Shown piece by piece: positions 9,282 to 18,055 of a DNA stretch of 64,000 bases. The translations under genes were made by a program, and so were the position numbers. The DNA is from Paraburkholderia franconis (lineage in GTDB: Bacteria; Pseudomonadota; Gammaproteobacteria; Burkholderiales; Burkholderiaceae): assembly GCF_009362735.1 (NCBI RefSeq), contig NZ_WHNP01000003.1, positions 186,001 to 250,000 on the forward strand, read 5' to 3'. The notes beneath the pieces were generated by a model, which saw only the letters and a list, made by a program, of their open reading frames with translations, ran no database searches and was not told the DNA's origin. Within the stretch, counting starts at the first letter, position 1, and each line of letters starts with the position of its first letter.

Positions 9282-9746
9282 ATGAACGATGCCCCAGCTA
9301 GCGGAAGCGCCGACGGTGCGGACGGCGCCGATGCCGCACGAGGCGGCCGCCCCGGTGATGCATCCGGTGGTGCGCCAGCGCACGGCGGGCATGGGCAGGC
9401 ACCCCATACGATCCGTATTACGACCAACCGGCATCGGGTGCGCGTGATCCATCAGGGCGTGACGTTCGCCGATACGTTCGGCGCGCTCACGCTGAGCGAA
9501 ACCGGCTATCCCGACGTGTTTTATTTTCCCCGCGCCGACGTGAACATGGCGCGGCTCGAACGATCGACTCATACGTCGCGCTGCCCGTTCAAGGGCGAAG
9601 CGGCGTACTTTCATCTTCGTACCGAAGACGAGGTCATCGAGAACGCAGTCTGGAGTTATGAAAACCCGTTAGAAGAGGTCAGGCAGATCGCGGGTTATCT
9701 GGCGTTTTACGCATCGCGCGTCGACCGCATCGATCAGACGTCCTGA
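9282..9746 (+). CDS. DUF427 domain protein
   Basis: A 154-residue cytosolic protein. The first 45 residues are a disordered Gly/Ala/Asp-rich stretch. The remainder fits the DUF427 pattern: RVRVIHQGVTFADT, SETGYPDVFYFPRADV, a CPFKGEAAYFHL block (Cys at about 106) and AVWSYENPLEEVRQIAGYLAFYASRVD near the end. The biochemical role of the family is not established. The next gene, a CoxG-like protein, starts 33 bases downstream on the same strand, so the two are probably co-transcribed. The low-complexity N-terminus means the true start could be downstream of the Met chosen. Confidence 0.82.
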   Translation: MNDAPASGSADGADGADAARGGRPGDASGGAPAHGGHGQAPHTIRITTNRHRVRVIHQGVTFADTFGALTLSETGYPDVFYFPRADVNMARLERSTHTSRCPFKGEAAYFHLRTEDEVIENAVWSYENPLEEVRQIAGYLAFYASRVDRIDQTS

Positions 9747-9779
9747 TCCCGCAGTCGCGCGTATTTCGGGGAGGCTGCC

Positions 9780-10526
9780 ATGGAATTGAACGACGCGTTG
9801 AGAGTGCCGCTCGCGCCGTCCGAAGTCTGGGACGCGCTGCAGGATCTCGCGTTGTTGCGCGCGAGTCTCGACAACTGCGAGTCGCTGCGCCGGCTCCAGG
9901 GCGGCGAATATCTGCTGACGATGACCGTGCCGCTCGGACCGTTGCGCGCGCATTACCAGATTCGCGCGCATGTCGCGAGCGAGGACGGCCCGGATAGCGA
10001 CAAGCCGCATCGCACGCTGAATTTCAAGGCGCGGGCGGAGGGCGTCGGTTCGCTGCGCGGGCAGATCGACGTATCGCTGCGCACCGACGATGCGCTTCAT
10101 TTGCCGGGTCGCGGCCCGAGCACGCGCATCGACTATTCGGTGTGGGCGACCGCGACCGGGCCGCTTTCGGAACTGCCCGCACGCCAGATCGAAAATGCGC
10201 TGCACGAACTCGCCGACGATTTTTTCACCGAGTTCTGCGCGGTCGTTCAGGCGAAGCACGGCAAGGGGCCGAATCGCGCGACGGCCACGCAGGGGCGCCG
10301 CCAGCATGTGTTTCTGCGGCCGATCAGCCTGAGCGGCGTCGCACGCCGCGCGCGGCTGCACGACCAGCAGCACGGCGGCACGCTGACGGGCCGCGCCGCG
10401 CATTCGCTGCTGCACGGCCTGCATCACGAGCATGATCCGCATGTGTTGCCCAACTGGGCATGGGCCGCGATGATTTTCTTCGTCGCGCTGCTGCTCTACA
10501 TCGCGCGGTACTTCACTCAAGGCTGA
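9780..10526 (+). CDS. CoxG-like SRPBCC-fold protein with C-terminal membrane anchor
   Basis: A 248-residue protein. Residues 1-155 match the CoxG (carbon monoxide dehydrogenase subunit G-like) branch of the START/SRPBCC ligand-binding fold: LNDALRVPLAPSEVWDALQD at the start, repeated amphipathic strands, and a long C-terminal helix. A linker (160-220) leads to one hydrophobic helix at about 226-243 with a short basic tail, so it is probably tail-anchored. No CO dehydrogenase genes are nearby. It follows the DUF427 gene by 33 bases. CoxG proteins are known as membrane recruitment or lipid-binding factors; the partner here is unknown. Confidence 0.8.
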   Translation: MELNDALRVPLAPSEVWDALQDLALLRASLDNCESLRRLQGGEYLLTMTVPLGPLRAHYQIRAHVASEDGPDSDKPHRTLNFKARAEGVGSLRGQIDVSLRTDDALHLPGRGPSTRIDYSVWATATGPLSELPARQIENALHELADDFFTEFCAVVQAKHGKGPNRATATQGRRQHVFLRPISLSGVARRARLHDQQHGGTLTGRAAHSLLHGLHHEHDPHVLPNWAWAAMIFFVALLLYIARYFTQG

Positions 10527-10545
10527 CGGCCTTCGTAGCTGTCGG

Positions 10546-10565
10546 CCCGGCCAATCGCGGGCCGG
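10546..10565. terminator. Weak hairpin between convergent genes
   Basis: Arms CCCGGCC and GGCCGGG are separated by a short loop between the convergent CoxG-like and GlxA-type genes. There is no T-run, so it may be a modest bidirectional pause site only. Confidence 0.35.
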
Positions 10566-10577
10566 GTCCGCCGCGCG

Positions 10578-11684
10578 TCACACGCCGCGAAACTCTCGCC
10601 GCCATGCGGACGGCGATGTCCTGAACGCGTCGGCGAAATGCTGACGCAGCGAAGCCGTCGAACCGAATCCCGCCATCCCCGCAATCGATTCGATCGACTC
10701 GTCGGTGCTCTCGAGCAGTTGCTGCGCGCGGGCGAGCCGTTGCGCCAGCAGCCACGCGCCGACGGTCGTGCCCGTCGCGGCCTTGAAGTGACGCGTGAAC
10801 GTGCGGCGGCTCATCACCGCGCGGCCGGCGAGCGAATCCAGCGTATGCGGCGCGTCGAGCGTGCCGTTCACCCAGTCGAGCAGCGCGGCGAGACGATTGC
10901 CGCGCATGTCGTGCGGCACCGGCTGTTGCACGTATTGCGCCTGTCCGCCCTGACGATGCGGCGGCACGACGAGGCGCCGCGCGACATAGTTCGCGCTTTG
11001 CGCGCCGCACAGCTTGCGCACGACATGCAGGCAGCAGTCGAGCCCCGCCGCCGTGCCCGCCGACGTGAGGACATCGCCGTCGTCGACATACAGGACTTGC
11101 GGATCGACTTTCACCTTTGGGAAGCGGCGCGCGAAGTCGCCGGCCCACGCCCAGTGCGTCGTCGCGGGACGTCCGTCGAGCACGCCCGCGGCGGCGAGCA
11201 CGAACGCGCCGAGGCACAGGCCGACCAGTTGCGCGCCGCGCGCGTGAGCGGCGCGCAATGCGTCGAGCAGCGCTTCCGGCGGATCTTCGTGCGGATCGCG
11301 CCACGTGGGCACGATGATGGTGTCGGCATCGGCGAGCGCTTCGAGACCATGCGTCGCGGCGATCGAGAAACCGGCTGTCGTCGACAGTGGGCCAGGCTCG
11401 ATCGAGCAGACGCGAAAATCGAACACGGGCACGCCGCCGTCGCTGCGATCCTCGCCGAACACGACGCAAGGCACGGACAGATGAAACGGGCTGATGCCGT
11501 CAAAGGCGATCGCCGCGATCACATGCGTGCGCGGCTTTTTCGCAGTGGCGTTGCGAGTGGCGGTCTTGACGCGTCGAGGCACTCGGACGGTAGCGTGGGG
11601 AACAATGGAACGGGAAGCGTGGCGGGCGATTCGCGGCCTCCGGAGCGGAAATGCGAATGGCCCAATCCTAGCGAAAATTGTCAT
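10578..11684 (-). CDS. GlxA-type AraC-family regulator (DJ-1/PfpI domain plus AraC HTH)
   Basis: A transcriptional regulator with an N-terminal DJ-1/PfpI amidotransferase-like domain, starting at THVIAAIAFDGISPFHL and carrying the nucleophile-elbow-like GLCLGAF. A C-terminal AraC domain holds both helix-turn-helix motifs (SLAGRAVMSRRTFTRHFKAATG and SIAGMAGFGSTASLRQHFADAF). The start is uncertain: the frame is open to 11921, the Met at 11684 gives 368 residues, and no ribosome-binding site decides between it and a GTG at 11582. It is divergent from the cysteine hydrolase gene by about 95 bases, a common arrangement in which the regulator controls the hydrolase. Confidence 0.85.
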   Translation of the reverse strand: MTIFARIGPFAFPLRRPRIARHASRSIVPHATVRVPRRVKTATRNATAKKPRTHVIAAIAFDGISPFHLSVPCVVFGEDRSDGGVPVFDFRVCSIEPGPLSTTAGFSIAATHGLEALADADTIIVPTWRDPHEDPPEALLDALRAAHARGAQLVGLCLGAFVLAAAGVLDGRPATTHWAWAGDFARRFPKVKVDPQVLYVDDGDVLTSAGTAAGLDCCLHVVRKLCGAQSANYVARRLVVPPHRQGGQAQYVQQPVPHDMRGNRLAALLDWVNGTLDAPHTLDSLAGRAVMSRRTFTRHFKAATGTTVGAWLLAQRLARAQQLLESTDESIESIAGMAGFGSTASLRQHFADAFRTSPSAWRREFRGV

Positions 11685-11778
11685 TCGGGTCACTGTCGCG
11701 CGGCGGCCGGAAAGCGAAGAATGCGGGCATCGCGGCTGCAACCGCCAGCCGCTCAACGCCACATCGAGGAGACCTGCC

Positions 11779-12408
11779 ATGCCGATGCCCCGTCGCGCCC
11801 TGATCGTCATCGACGTCCAGAACGAATACGTCACGGGCGACCTGCCGATCGAATACCCCGACGTGCAGACGTCGCTCGCGAACATCGGCCGCGCAATCGA
11901 CGCGGCGCGCGCCGCGCGCATTCCCGTTGTCGTCGTTCAGAACCTGACGCCGCCCGGCGCGCCGATCTTCGAGCGCGGCAGCGACGGCGCGGCGCTGCAT
12001 CCCGTGGTGGCGTCGCGGGAGCGTGATCACTTCATCGAGAAAGCGCTGCCGAGCGCGTTCACGAATACGGACCTCGCGGACTGGTTGACCGCGCATGACA
12101 TCGACACGTTGACGGTGGTCGGCTACATGACGCACAACTGCGACGCATCGACGATCAATCACGCGTTGCACATGGGACTGGCCGTCGAGTTTCTGCACGA
12201 CGCAACGGGCTCGGTGCCGTACGAGAACAGCGCGGGCTTTGCGAGTGCCGAGGAGATTCATCGCGTGTTCAGCGTCGTGTTGCAGTCTCGCTTCGCGGCG
12301 GTGGCGAGCACGCAGCAGTGGATTGCGGCCGTGGAGTCGGGCGGCCAGCTCGAGCGCGGTTCGATCTATGCGTCGAATCAGAAGGCGCGCGCGAGGACGG
12401 CGGTCTGA
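11779..12408 (+). CDS. Isochorismatase-like cysteine hydrolase
   Basis: A 209-residue cytosolic hydrolase. The N-terminal RALIVIDVQNEYV contains the catalytic Asp of the isochorismatase/nicotinamidase superfamily. Lys is present in the FIEKALPSAF segment, and the nucleophile Cys follows in VVGYMTHNCDASTI. All three catalytic residues are therefore present. A GAGGAG site 8 bases before the ATG fixes the start. Substrates in the family include nicotinamide, isochorismate, carbamoylsarcosine and ureidoacrylate; none can be chosen here. The divergent GlxA-type regulator suggests inducible expression. Confidence 0.88.
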   Translation: MPMPRRALIVIDVQNEYVTGDLPIEYPDVQTSLANIGRAIDAARAARIPVVVVQNLTPPGAPIFERGSDGAALHPVVASRERDHFIEKALPSAFTNTDLADWLTAHDIDTLTVVGYMTHNCDASTINHALHMGLAVEFLHDATGSVPYENSAGFASAEEIHRVFSVVLQSRFAAVASTQQWIAAVESGGQLERGSIYASNQKARARTAV

Positions 12409-12428
12409 ACGAAGTCGCAGTGAGCATG

Positions 12429-12456
12429 AGCCGGCAGCGCGTGAGCCGGCTTTTTT
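12429..12456 (+). terminator. Rho-independent terminator of the cysteine hydrolase gene
   Basis: A 7-base stem (AGCCGGC paired with GCCGGCT) is followed by six T residues, starting 21 bases after the stop codon. Confidence 0.8.
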
Positions 12457-12517
12457 CGCGGCCGATCAGGGGCGGTTCCAGCCGCCTGCACGAATAGCCT
12501 GTTGACAGCGCCTGTCT

Positions 12518-13153
12518 TCAGGCGCCCAGCCGCAACGCCGGACTGCGCAGCCCGTCGATCATGCTTTCGACCATCTGCCGCGCGTAATGCCCGAAGTCCA
12601 GCGCTTCGGGCACGAACAGCATGTCGCGCAGCGAGCCGCTGATGAACGCATGCACCATCGACGCGGCGACGGGCACGTTCATGTCCGCGGGCAGCTGTCC
12701 TTTGGAGATCGCGTTGCGCATCGCCACCTGCATGTTGGCGAGACCCTCGCGCATGTTGTTCTGATAGCGCGCCATCACCGGGCCCATTTCCTCGACGAAC
12801 TCGCACTTGTGAAACAGGATTTCGAACACGCGGCGGCGGTGCGGGTCGTTGGCCGTGTCGCGCAGACACACGGTGCAGATGTCGATCAGGCGGCCGAGCG
12901 GATCGGCCTCGTTCGGGTCCACCGAGGCCGCCTTCAGTTCGACGAGCGGCAGCAGCACGCGGTCGAACATTTCCGTGAAGAGTTCGCCCTTGTTGGCGAA
13001 GTGCCAGTAGATCGCCCCGCGCGTGACACCGGCCGTTTGCGCGATGTCGGCCAGCGAAGTGCGCGACACGCCTTTCTCAAAAAAGACCTTTTCTGCGGCA
13101 TCGAGGATGCGGTTGCGCGTCTCCTGCGCTTCTTCCTTGGTTCGACGGACCAT
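12518..13153 (-). CDS. bpeR: TetR-family repressor of the RND efflux operon (BpeR/AmrR/AcrR type)
   Basis: A 211-residue repressor divergent from the efflux operon. The N-terminal TetR helix-turn-helix (about 10-57) reads TRNRILDAAEKVFFEKG, TSLADIAQTAGVTRGAIYWHFANKGELF, closely matching AcrR/TtgR/AmrR-type repressors. The C-terminal ligand-binding region is helical. The family represses its divergent pump operon and is released by pump substrates or signals. The intergenic palindrome at 13291-13302 is a likely operator. The symbol rests on gene order and resemblance to BpeR; AmrR would be the alternative name. Confidence 0.85.
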   Translation of the reverse strand: MVRRTKEEAQETRNRILDAAEKVFFEKGVSRTSLADIAQTAGVTRGAIYWHFANKGELFTEMFDRVLLPLVELKAASVDPNEADPLGRLIDICTVCLRDTANDPHRRRVFEILFHKCEFVEEMGPVMARYQNNMREGLANMQVAMRNAISKGQLPADMNVPVAASMVHAFISGSLRDMLFVPEALDFGHYARQMVESMIDGLRSPALRLGA

Positions 13154-13290
13154 TCGTGTGACCTGCGGTAATTACGGGGTTTCCCTGACGTTTTTAAACG
13201 CGCCTGATAAAGATCATTTCACATGCCGGTTATTGCATGGTCGATCTTTCGGGAGAACGCCTTCTTTCGGGCTGAACACTCTTTTACGTG

Positions 13291-13302
13291 CATTCATGAA
13301 TG
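13291..13302. promoter_or_regulatory. Candidate operator between the TetR gene and the efflux operon
   Basis: The perfect 12-base palindrome CATTCATGAATG is followed directly by an AT-rich TATATATAATAG stretch that could be a -10 element. It lies in the 428-base divergent region. Operators of TtgR/AcrR-class repressors are AT-rich palindromes in the same position. The rest of this region (13154-13581) shows no other gene or structure that I can support. Confidence 0.55.
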
Positions 13303-13581
13303 TATATATAATAGCACCCCATCGATCGGATAGCTCATGTTGGAGTGAACGGTTAATATCCGTCACTGTTGCCTTTTACAGGTGCCTTGCGCTGTCTCAA
13401 TTATTGGGCGGCGTGGTGCTGCATTTCCCGGCTTCGCGCATTTCGCAATGGGTGCACCGGCAGGAAACGCATTCGTGAGCGTCCGGTCATGGCGTCGTCG
13501 TCGAGACGCCGATGTGCGCAGCCTTCTCCGGAGAGAGATGCACGCACTTTTTCCTTCTCAGTCTTTGACAGAGGTCGCTCC

Positions 13582-14832
13582 ATGCGCGTCGAACGGGTTT
13601 CATTCCGCTTACTCACTGCCGCGACGGCTGCCGTAATGCTGGCAGCGTGCGGGCAAAAACAATCAGCACCTCCGCCACAAACTCCTGAAGTCGGTGTCGT
13701 CACGGTTCAGCCGCAGTCCGTGCCCGTCGTCACCGAGCTGCCGGGCCGCACCAGCGCATTCCTCGTCGCGCAGGTGCGCGCGCGGGTCGACGGCATCGTG
13801 CTGCGCCGCGAATTCACGGAAGGCACGCAGGTCAAGGCCGGCCAGCGTCTCTACAAGATCGATCCGGCGCCGTTCATCGCGTCGCTGAACAACGCGAAGG
13901 CGTCGCTCGCGAAGGCACAGGCGAATCTCGCGTCGACGACCGCGCAGGCGAACCGCTACAAGGTGCTCGTCGCGGCGAACGCCGTGTCGAAGCAGGACTA
14001 CGACAACGCCGTGGCCGCCGAAGGCCAGGCCGCCGCCGACGTCGCGGCAGGCAAGGCCGCCGTCGACACCGCGCAGATCAACCTCGGCTATACGGACGTC
14101 GTTTCGCCAGTGACGGGTCAGGTCGGCATCTCGCAGGTGACGCCGGGCGCGTACGTGCAGGCAAGCCAGGCGACGCTGATGTCGACGGTTCAGCAACTGG
14201 ACCCCGTCTACGTCGACGTCACGCAGTCGAGCCTCGCGGGCCTCAAGCTGCGCCGCGAAATCCAGCAGGGCCGTCTGAAGACCAGCGGTCCGAACGCCGC
14301 CAAGGTCGAACTGATTCTCGAAGACGGCCGTGTGTATTCGGAGAAGGGCAAGCTGCAGTTCACCGACGTGACCGTCGATCAGACCACCGGTTCCGTGACG
14401 ATCCGCGCGATCTTCCCGAACAAGGATCACGTGCTGCTGCCGGGCATGTTCGTGCGCGCGCGTATCGAAGAGGGCATGAACGACAACGCGCTGCTTGTCC
14501 CGCAAGTGGGCGTCACGCACGACCAGAAGGGCCAGCCGACGGCGCTCGTGCTCGACAAGGACGACAAGGTCCAGTTGCGCGTGCTGCAGACGTCGGCGAC
14601 GTATGGCCAGTACTGGGTGGTCGACGGTGGCCTGAATGCGGGCGACCGCGTGATCGTGCAAGGCACCGACAAGGTCCGTCCGGGCGCGCAGGCGAAGGGC
14701 GTGCCGGCGCAACTGCCGCCCGCACCTGCCGCGTCGGACGCCGCAGCCGCGGGCCCGCAGAGCTCGCCGGCCGCAGGCGGCGCGCAGCCAGCCAGTGGCG
14801 CGGCCGCGGCCTCCGCGGCATCGGGCGCGTAA
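13582..14832 (+). CDS. bpeA: RND efflux periplasmic adaptor (membrane fusion lipoprotein)
   Basis: The 416-residue adaptor that joins the inner-membrane pump to the outer-membrane channel. The lipobox LAAC places the lipidated Cys at 23. A lipoyl half-motif (VRARVDGIVLRREFTEGTQVKAGQRLYKID) is followed by an alpha-helical hairpin (about 100-165) and the second lipoyl half (YTDVVSPVTGQVG), then beta-barrel and membrane-proximal domains. The tail from about 375 is Ala/Pro/Ser-rich. The frame is open upstream to 13369, but the Met at 13582 gives the signal peptide directly. The permease gene follows 18 bases later. Confidence 0.92.
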   Translation: MRVERVSFRLLTAATAAVMLAACGQKQSAPPPQTPEVGVVTVQPQSVPVVTELPGRTSAFLVAQVRARVDGIVLRREFTEGTQVKAGQRLYKIDPAPFIASLNNAKASLAKAQANLASTTAQANRYKVLVAANAVSKQDYDNAVAAEGQAAADVAAGKAAVDTAQINLGYTDVVSPVTGQVGISQVTPGAYVQASQATLMSTVQQLDPVYVDVTQSSLAGLKLRREIQQGRLKTSGPNAAKVELILEDGRVYSEKGKLQFTDVTVDQTTGSVTIRAIFPNKDHVLLPGMFVRARIEEGMNDNALLVPQVGVTHDQKGQPTALVLDKDDKVQLRVLQTSATYGQYWVVDGGLNAGDRVIVQGTDKVRPGAQAKGVPAQLPPAPAASDAAAAGPQSSPAAGGAQPASGAAAASAASGA

Positions 14833-14850
14833 TCAAAGGGAGCCTGCTTC

Positions 14851-17800
14851 ATGGCAAAGTTTTTTATCGATCGCCCGATCTTTGCATGGGTGATCGCCAT
14901 CATTCTGATGCTGGCGGGTCTGGCGTCGATCTTCACGCTGCCGGTCGCGCAATACCCGACGATTGCGCCGCCTGCCGTGCAGGTCAGCGCGACGTATCCG
15001 GGCGCATCGGCAAAAACGGTTGAAAACACCGTCACGCAGGTGATCGAGCAGCAGATGAGCGGCCTCGACCACCTTCTGTACCTGTCGTCGACTTCGGACG
15101 ATTCGGGTACGGCGACCATCACGCTGACGTTCGCGCCCGGCACGAACCCGGACATCGCGCAGGTGCAGGTGCAGAACAAGCTGCAGCTCGCGACGCCGCT
15201 CCTGCCGCAAGTCGTGCAGCAGCTCGGCACGAAGGTGACGAAGTCGAGCAGCAGCTTCCTGCTGGTGCTGGCGTTCGTGTCGACGGACGGCAGCATGAGC
15301 AAGTACGACCTCGCGAACTACGTCGCGTCGAACGTGCAGGACCCGGTGAGCCGTATCGACGGCGTGGGTACTGTCACGCTGTTCGGCTCGCAGTACGCGA
15401 TGCGGATCTGGCTCGACGCGCACAAGCTGACCAACTACGGGCTCACGCCCGTGGATGTCGAAACCGCGCTGCAGGCGCAGAACGTCCAGGTGGCGGGCGG
15501 CTCGCTCGGCGGCACGCCGTCGATTCCGGGCCAGCTGTTGCAGGCGACGATCACGGAAGCGACGCTGCTGAACACGCCCGAGCAGTTCGGCAACGTACTG
15601 CTGAAGGTGAACCAGGACGGCTCGCAGGTCCGCATCAAGGACGTCGCGCGCATCGAACTGGGCGGCGAAAACTACAACTTCGACACCAAATACAACGGCC
15701 AGCCGACGGCGGGCTTCGGTATCCAGCTGGCGACGGGCGCGAACGCGCTGGCGACGGCGAAAGCCGTGCGCGACAAGATCGACCAGCTGTCGAAGTACTT
15801 CCCGCACGGTCTCGTCGTGAAGTACCCGTACGACACGACGCCGTTCGTGCGCCTGTCGATCGAGGAAGTGGTCAAGACGCTGCTCGAGGGCATCGTGCTG
15901 GTGTTCCTCGTGATGTACCTGTTCCTGCAGAACCTGCGCGCGACGCTGATCCCGACGATCGCGGTGCCTGTCGTTCTGCTGGGTACGTTCGCGATCATGA
16001 GCGCGGTGGGCTTCTCGATCAACGTGCTGTCGATGTTCGGTCTCGTGCTCGCAATCGGTCTGCTGGTGGACGATGCGATCGTGGTCGTGGAGAACGTCGA
16101 GCGGGTGATGTCGGAGGAAGGCCTGTCGCCGCGCGACGCAACCCGCAAGGCGATGGGCCAGATCACGGGCGCGCTGGTCGGCGTGGCGCTCGTGCTGTCC
16201 GCCGTGTTCGTGCCCGTCGCGTTCTCGGGCGGCTCGGTCGGCGCGATCTACCGGCAGTTCTCGCTGACCATCGTCGCGGCGATGGTGCTGTCCGTGCTGG
16301 TCGCGCTCATTCTCACGCCTGCGCTGTGCGCGACGATCCTCAAGCCGATTCCGCAGGGCCATCACGAAGAGAAGAAGGGCTTCTTCGGCTGGTTCAACCG
16401 CACCTTCGACAAGAGCCGCGACAAGTACCACACGGGCGTTCACCACGTGATCAAGCGCTCGGGCCGCTGGCTCATCATCTATCTGGTGGTGATCGTCGCG
16501 GTGGGTCTGCTGTTCGTGCGTCTGCCGAAGTCGTTCCTGCCGGACGAAGACCAGGGCACGATGTTCGTGCTGGTGCAGACGCCGTCGGGCTCGACGCAGG
16601 AAACCACGGCGCGCGCGCTGAAGGACATCTCCGACTATCTGCTGAACGACGAGAAGTCGATCGTCGAATCGACGTTCACGGTGAACGGCTTCAGCTTCGC
16701 GGGCCGTGGCCAGAACTCCGGCCTCGTGTTCGTGCGGATGAAGGATTATTCGGAGCGTCAACACGCGGATCAGAAGGTGCAGGCGCTGGTCGGCCGGATG
16801 TTCATGCACTTCTCGACGTACAAGAACGCGACCGTGTACCCGGTGAATCCGCCGTCGATTCCCGAACTCGGCACGGCGTCGGGCTTCGACTTCGAACTGC
16901 AGGATCGCGCGGGTCTCGGTCACGAAAAGCTGATGGCGGCGCGCAACCAGCTGCTCGGCATGGCCTCGAAGGACCCGACACTCGCGCAGGTGCGTCCGAA
17001 CGGCCTGAACGATACGCCGCAGTTCAAGGTGTCGATCGATCATGAGAAGGCGGCGGCGCTGGGCGTAAGTCTTTCGACGATCGACCAGACGTTCTCGATC
17101 GCATGGGCATCGCAGTTCGTCAACAACTTCCTAGATACGGACAGCCGGATCAAGAAGGTGTATCTGCAAGCCGACGCGCCGTTCCGCATGACGCCGGAGA
17201 ACCTGAACGACTGGTACGTGCGCAACACGGCGGGTGGCATAGTGCCGTTCACGGCGTTCGCAAGCGGCCAGTGGGCCTACGGTTCGCCGAAGCTCGAGCG
17301 CTATAACGGTATTTCGGCGGTGGAAATCCAGGGCCAGGCGTCGCCGGGCAAGTCGACGGGCCAGGCAATGACGGCGATGGAAGCGCTGGCGGCGAAGCTG
17401 CCGTCGGGTATCGGCTACGAGTGGACGGGTCTGTCGTTCCAGGAACGTCAGTCCGGCTCGCAGGCGCCGATCCTGTACGGCATCTCGATCCTCGTCGTGT
17501 TCCTGTGTCTCGCGGCGCTGTATGAAAGCTGGTCGATTCCGTTCTCGGTGATCATGGTCGTGCCGCTCGGCGTGCTGGGCGCGCTGCTGGCTGCAACGCT
17601 GCGCGGACTGGAGAACGACGTGTTCTTCCAGGTCGGTCTGCTGACGACGGTGGGCCTGTCCGCGAAAAACGCGATTCTGATCGTGGAATTCGCACGCGAA
17701 CTACAGCAGGGCGAAGGCATGGGCCCAATCGAAGCGGCGCTCGAAGCGGCGCGTCTGCGGCTGCGTCCGATTCTGATGACGTCGCTCGCGTTCATTCTCG

Positions 17801-18045
17801 GCGTGCTGCCGCTTGCGATCAGTAATGGCGCGGGCTCGGCGAGCCAGCACGCGATCGGTACGGGCGTGATAGGCGGGATGCTGACGGCGACCTTCCTCGC
17901 GATTTTCATGATCCCGATGTTCTTCGTCGTGATTCGCGCGAAGTTCACCGGCGAGAAGGAAGACCCCGACGAAGCGCTGAAACACTACAACGAGCACCAT
18001 CCGCATGACCCGCAGGGTGGCAGCGGCCCGGGCAACGCCAGCTGA
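14851..18045 (+). CDS. bpeB: RND multidrug efflux permease (HAE-1 family, AcrB/BpeB type)
   Basis: A 1064-residue proton-driven drug pump of the inner membrane, full length for the family. Twelve transmembrane helices flank two large periplasmic loops. The proton-relay residues are intact: Asp407 and Asp408 in [13 protein letters not shown], and Lys939 in [13 protein letters not shown]. The N-terminus [20 protein letters not shown] is the standard HAE-1 signature. It is the middle gene of the adaptor-pump-channel operon, with 18 bases before it and 10 after. The likely counterpart is BpeB of B. pseudomallei, linked in that species to aminoglycosides, macrolides and quorum-signal export; specificity here is untested. 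Confidence 0.95.
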   Translation: MAKFFIDRPIFAWVIAIILMLAGLASIFTLPVAQYPTIAPPAVQVSATYPGASAKTVENTVTQVIEQQMSGLDHLLYLSSTSDDSGTATITLTFAPGTNPDIAQVQVQNKLQLATPLLPQVVQQLGTKVTKSSSSFLLVLAFVSTDGSMSKYDLANYVASNVQDPVSRIDGVGTVTLFGSQYAMRIWLDAHKLTNYGLTPVDVETALQAQNVQVAGGSLGGTPSIPGQLLQATITEATLLNTPEQFGNVLLKVNQDGSQVRIKDVARIELGGENYNFDTKYNGQPTAGFGIQLATGANALATAKAVRDKIDQLSKYFPHGLVVKYPYDTTPFVRLSIEEVVKTLLEGIVLVFLVMYLFLQNLRATLIPTIAVPVVLLGTFAIMSAVGFSINVLSMFGLVLAIGLLVDDAIVVVENVERVMSEEGLSPRDATRKAMGQITGALVGVALVLSAVFVPVAFSGGSVGAIYRQFSLTIVAAMVLSVLVALILTPALCATILKPIPQGHHEEKKGFFGWFNRTFDKSRDKYHTGVHHVIKRSGRWLIIYLVVIVAVGLLFVRLPKSFLPDEDQGTMFVLVQTPSGSTQETTARALKDISDYLLNDEKSIVESTFTVNGFSFAGRGQNSGLVFVRMKDYSERQHADQKVQALVGRMFMHFSTYKNATVYPVNPPSIPELGTASGFDFELQDRAGLGHEKLMAARNQLLGMASKDPTLAQVRPNGLNDTPQFKVSIDHEKAAALGVSLSTIDQTFSIAWASQFVNNFLDTDSRIKKVYLQADAPFRMTPENLNDWYVRNTAGGIVPFTAFASGQWAYGSPKLERYNGISAVEIQGQASPGKSTGQAMTAMEALAAKLPSGIGYEWTGLSFQERQSGSQAPILYGISILVVFLCLAALYESWSIPFSVIMVVPLGVLGALLAATLRGLENDVFFQVGLLTTVGLSAKNAILIVEFARELQQGEGMGPIEAALEAARLRLRPILMTSLAFILGVLPLAISNGAGSASQHAIGTGVIGGMLTATFLAIFMIPMFFVVIRAKFTGEKEDPDEALKHYNEHHPHDPQGGSGPGNAS

Positions 18046-18055
18046 GGACATTGAG

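Noticed and set aside
9780..10526. True CO dehydrogenase accessory gene coxG
   Set aside because: Only the fold matches; there are no coxSML or other molybdenum hydroxylase genes nearby and the C-terminal anchor region is divergent.
14833..17043. A 736-codon open frame on the minus strand
   Set aside because: It is antisense to the RND permease gene, composed of low-information Arg/His-rich sequence.
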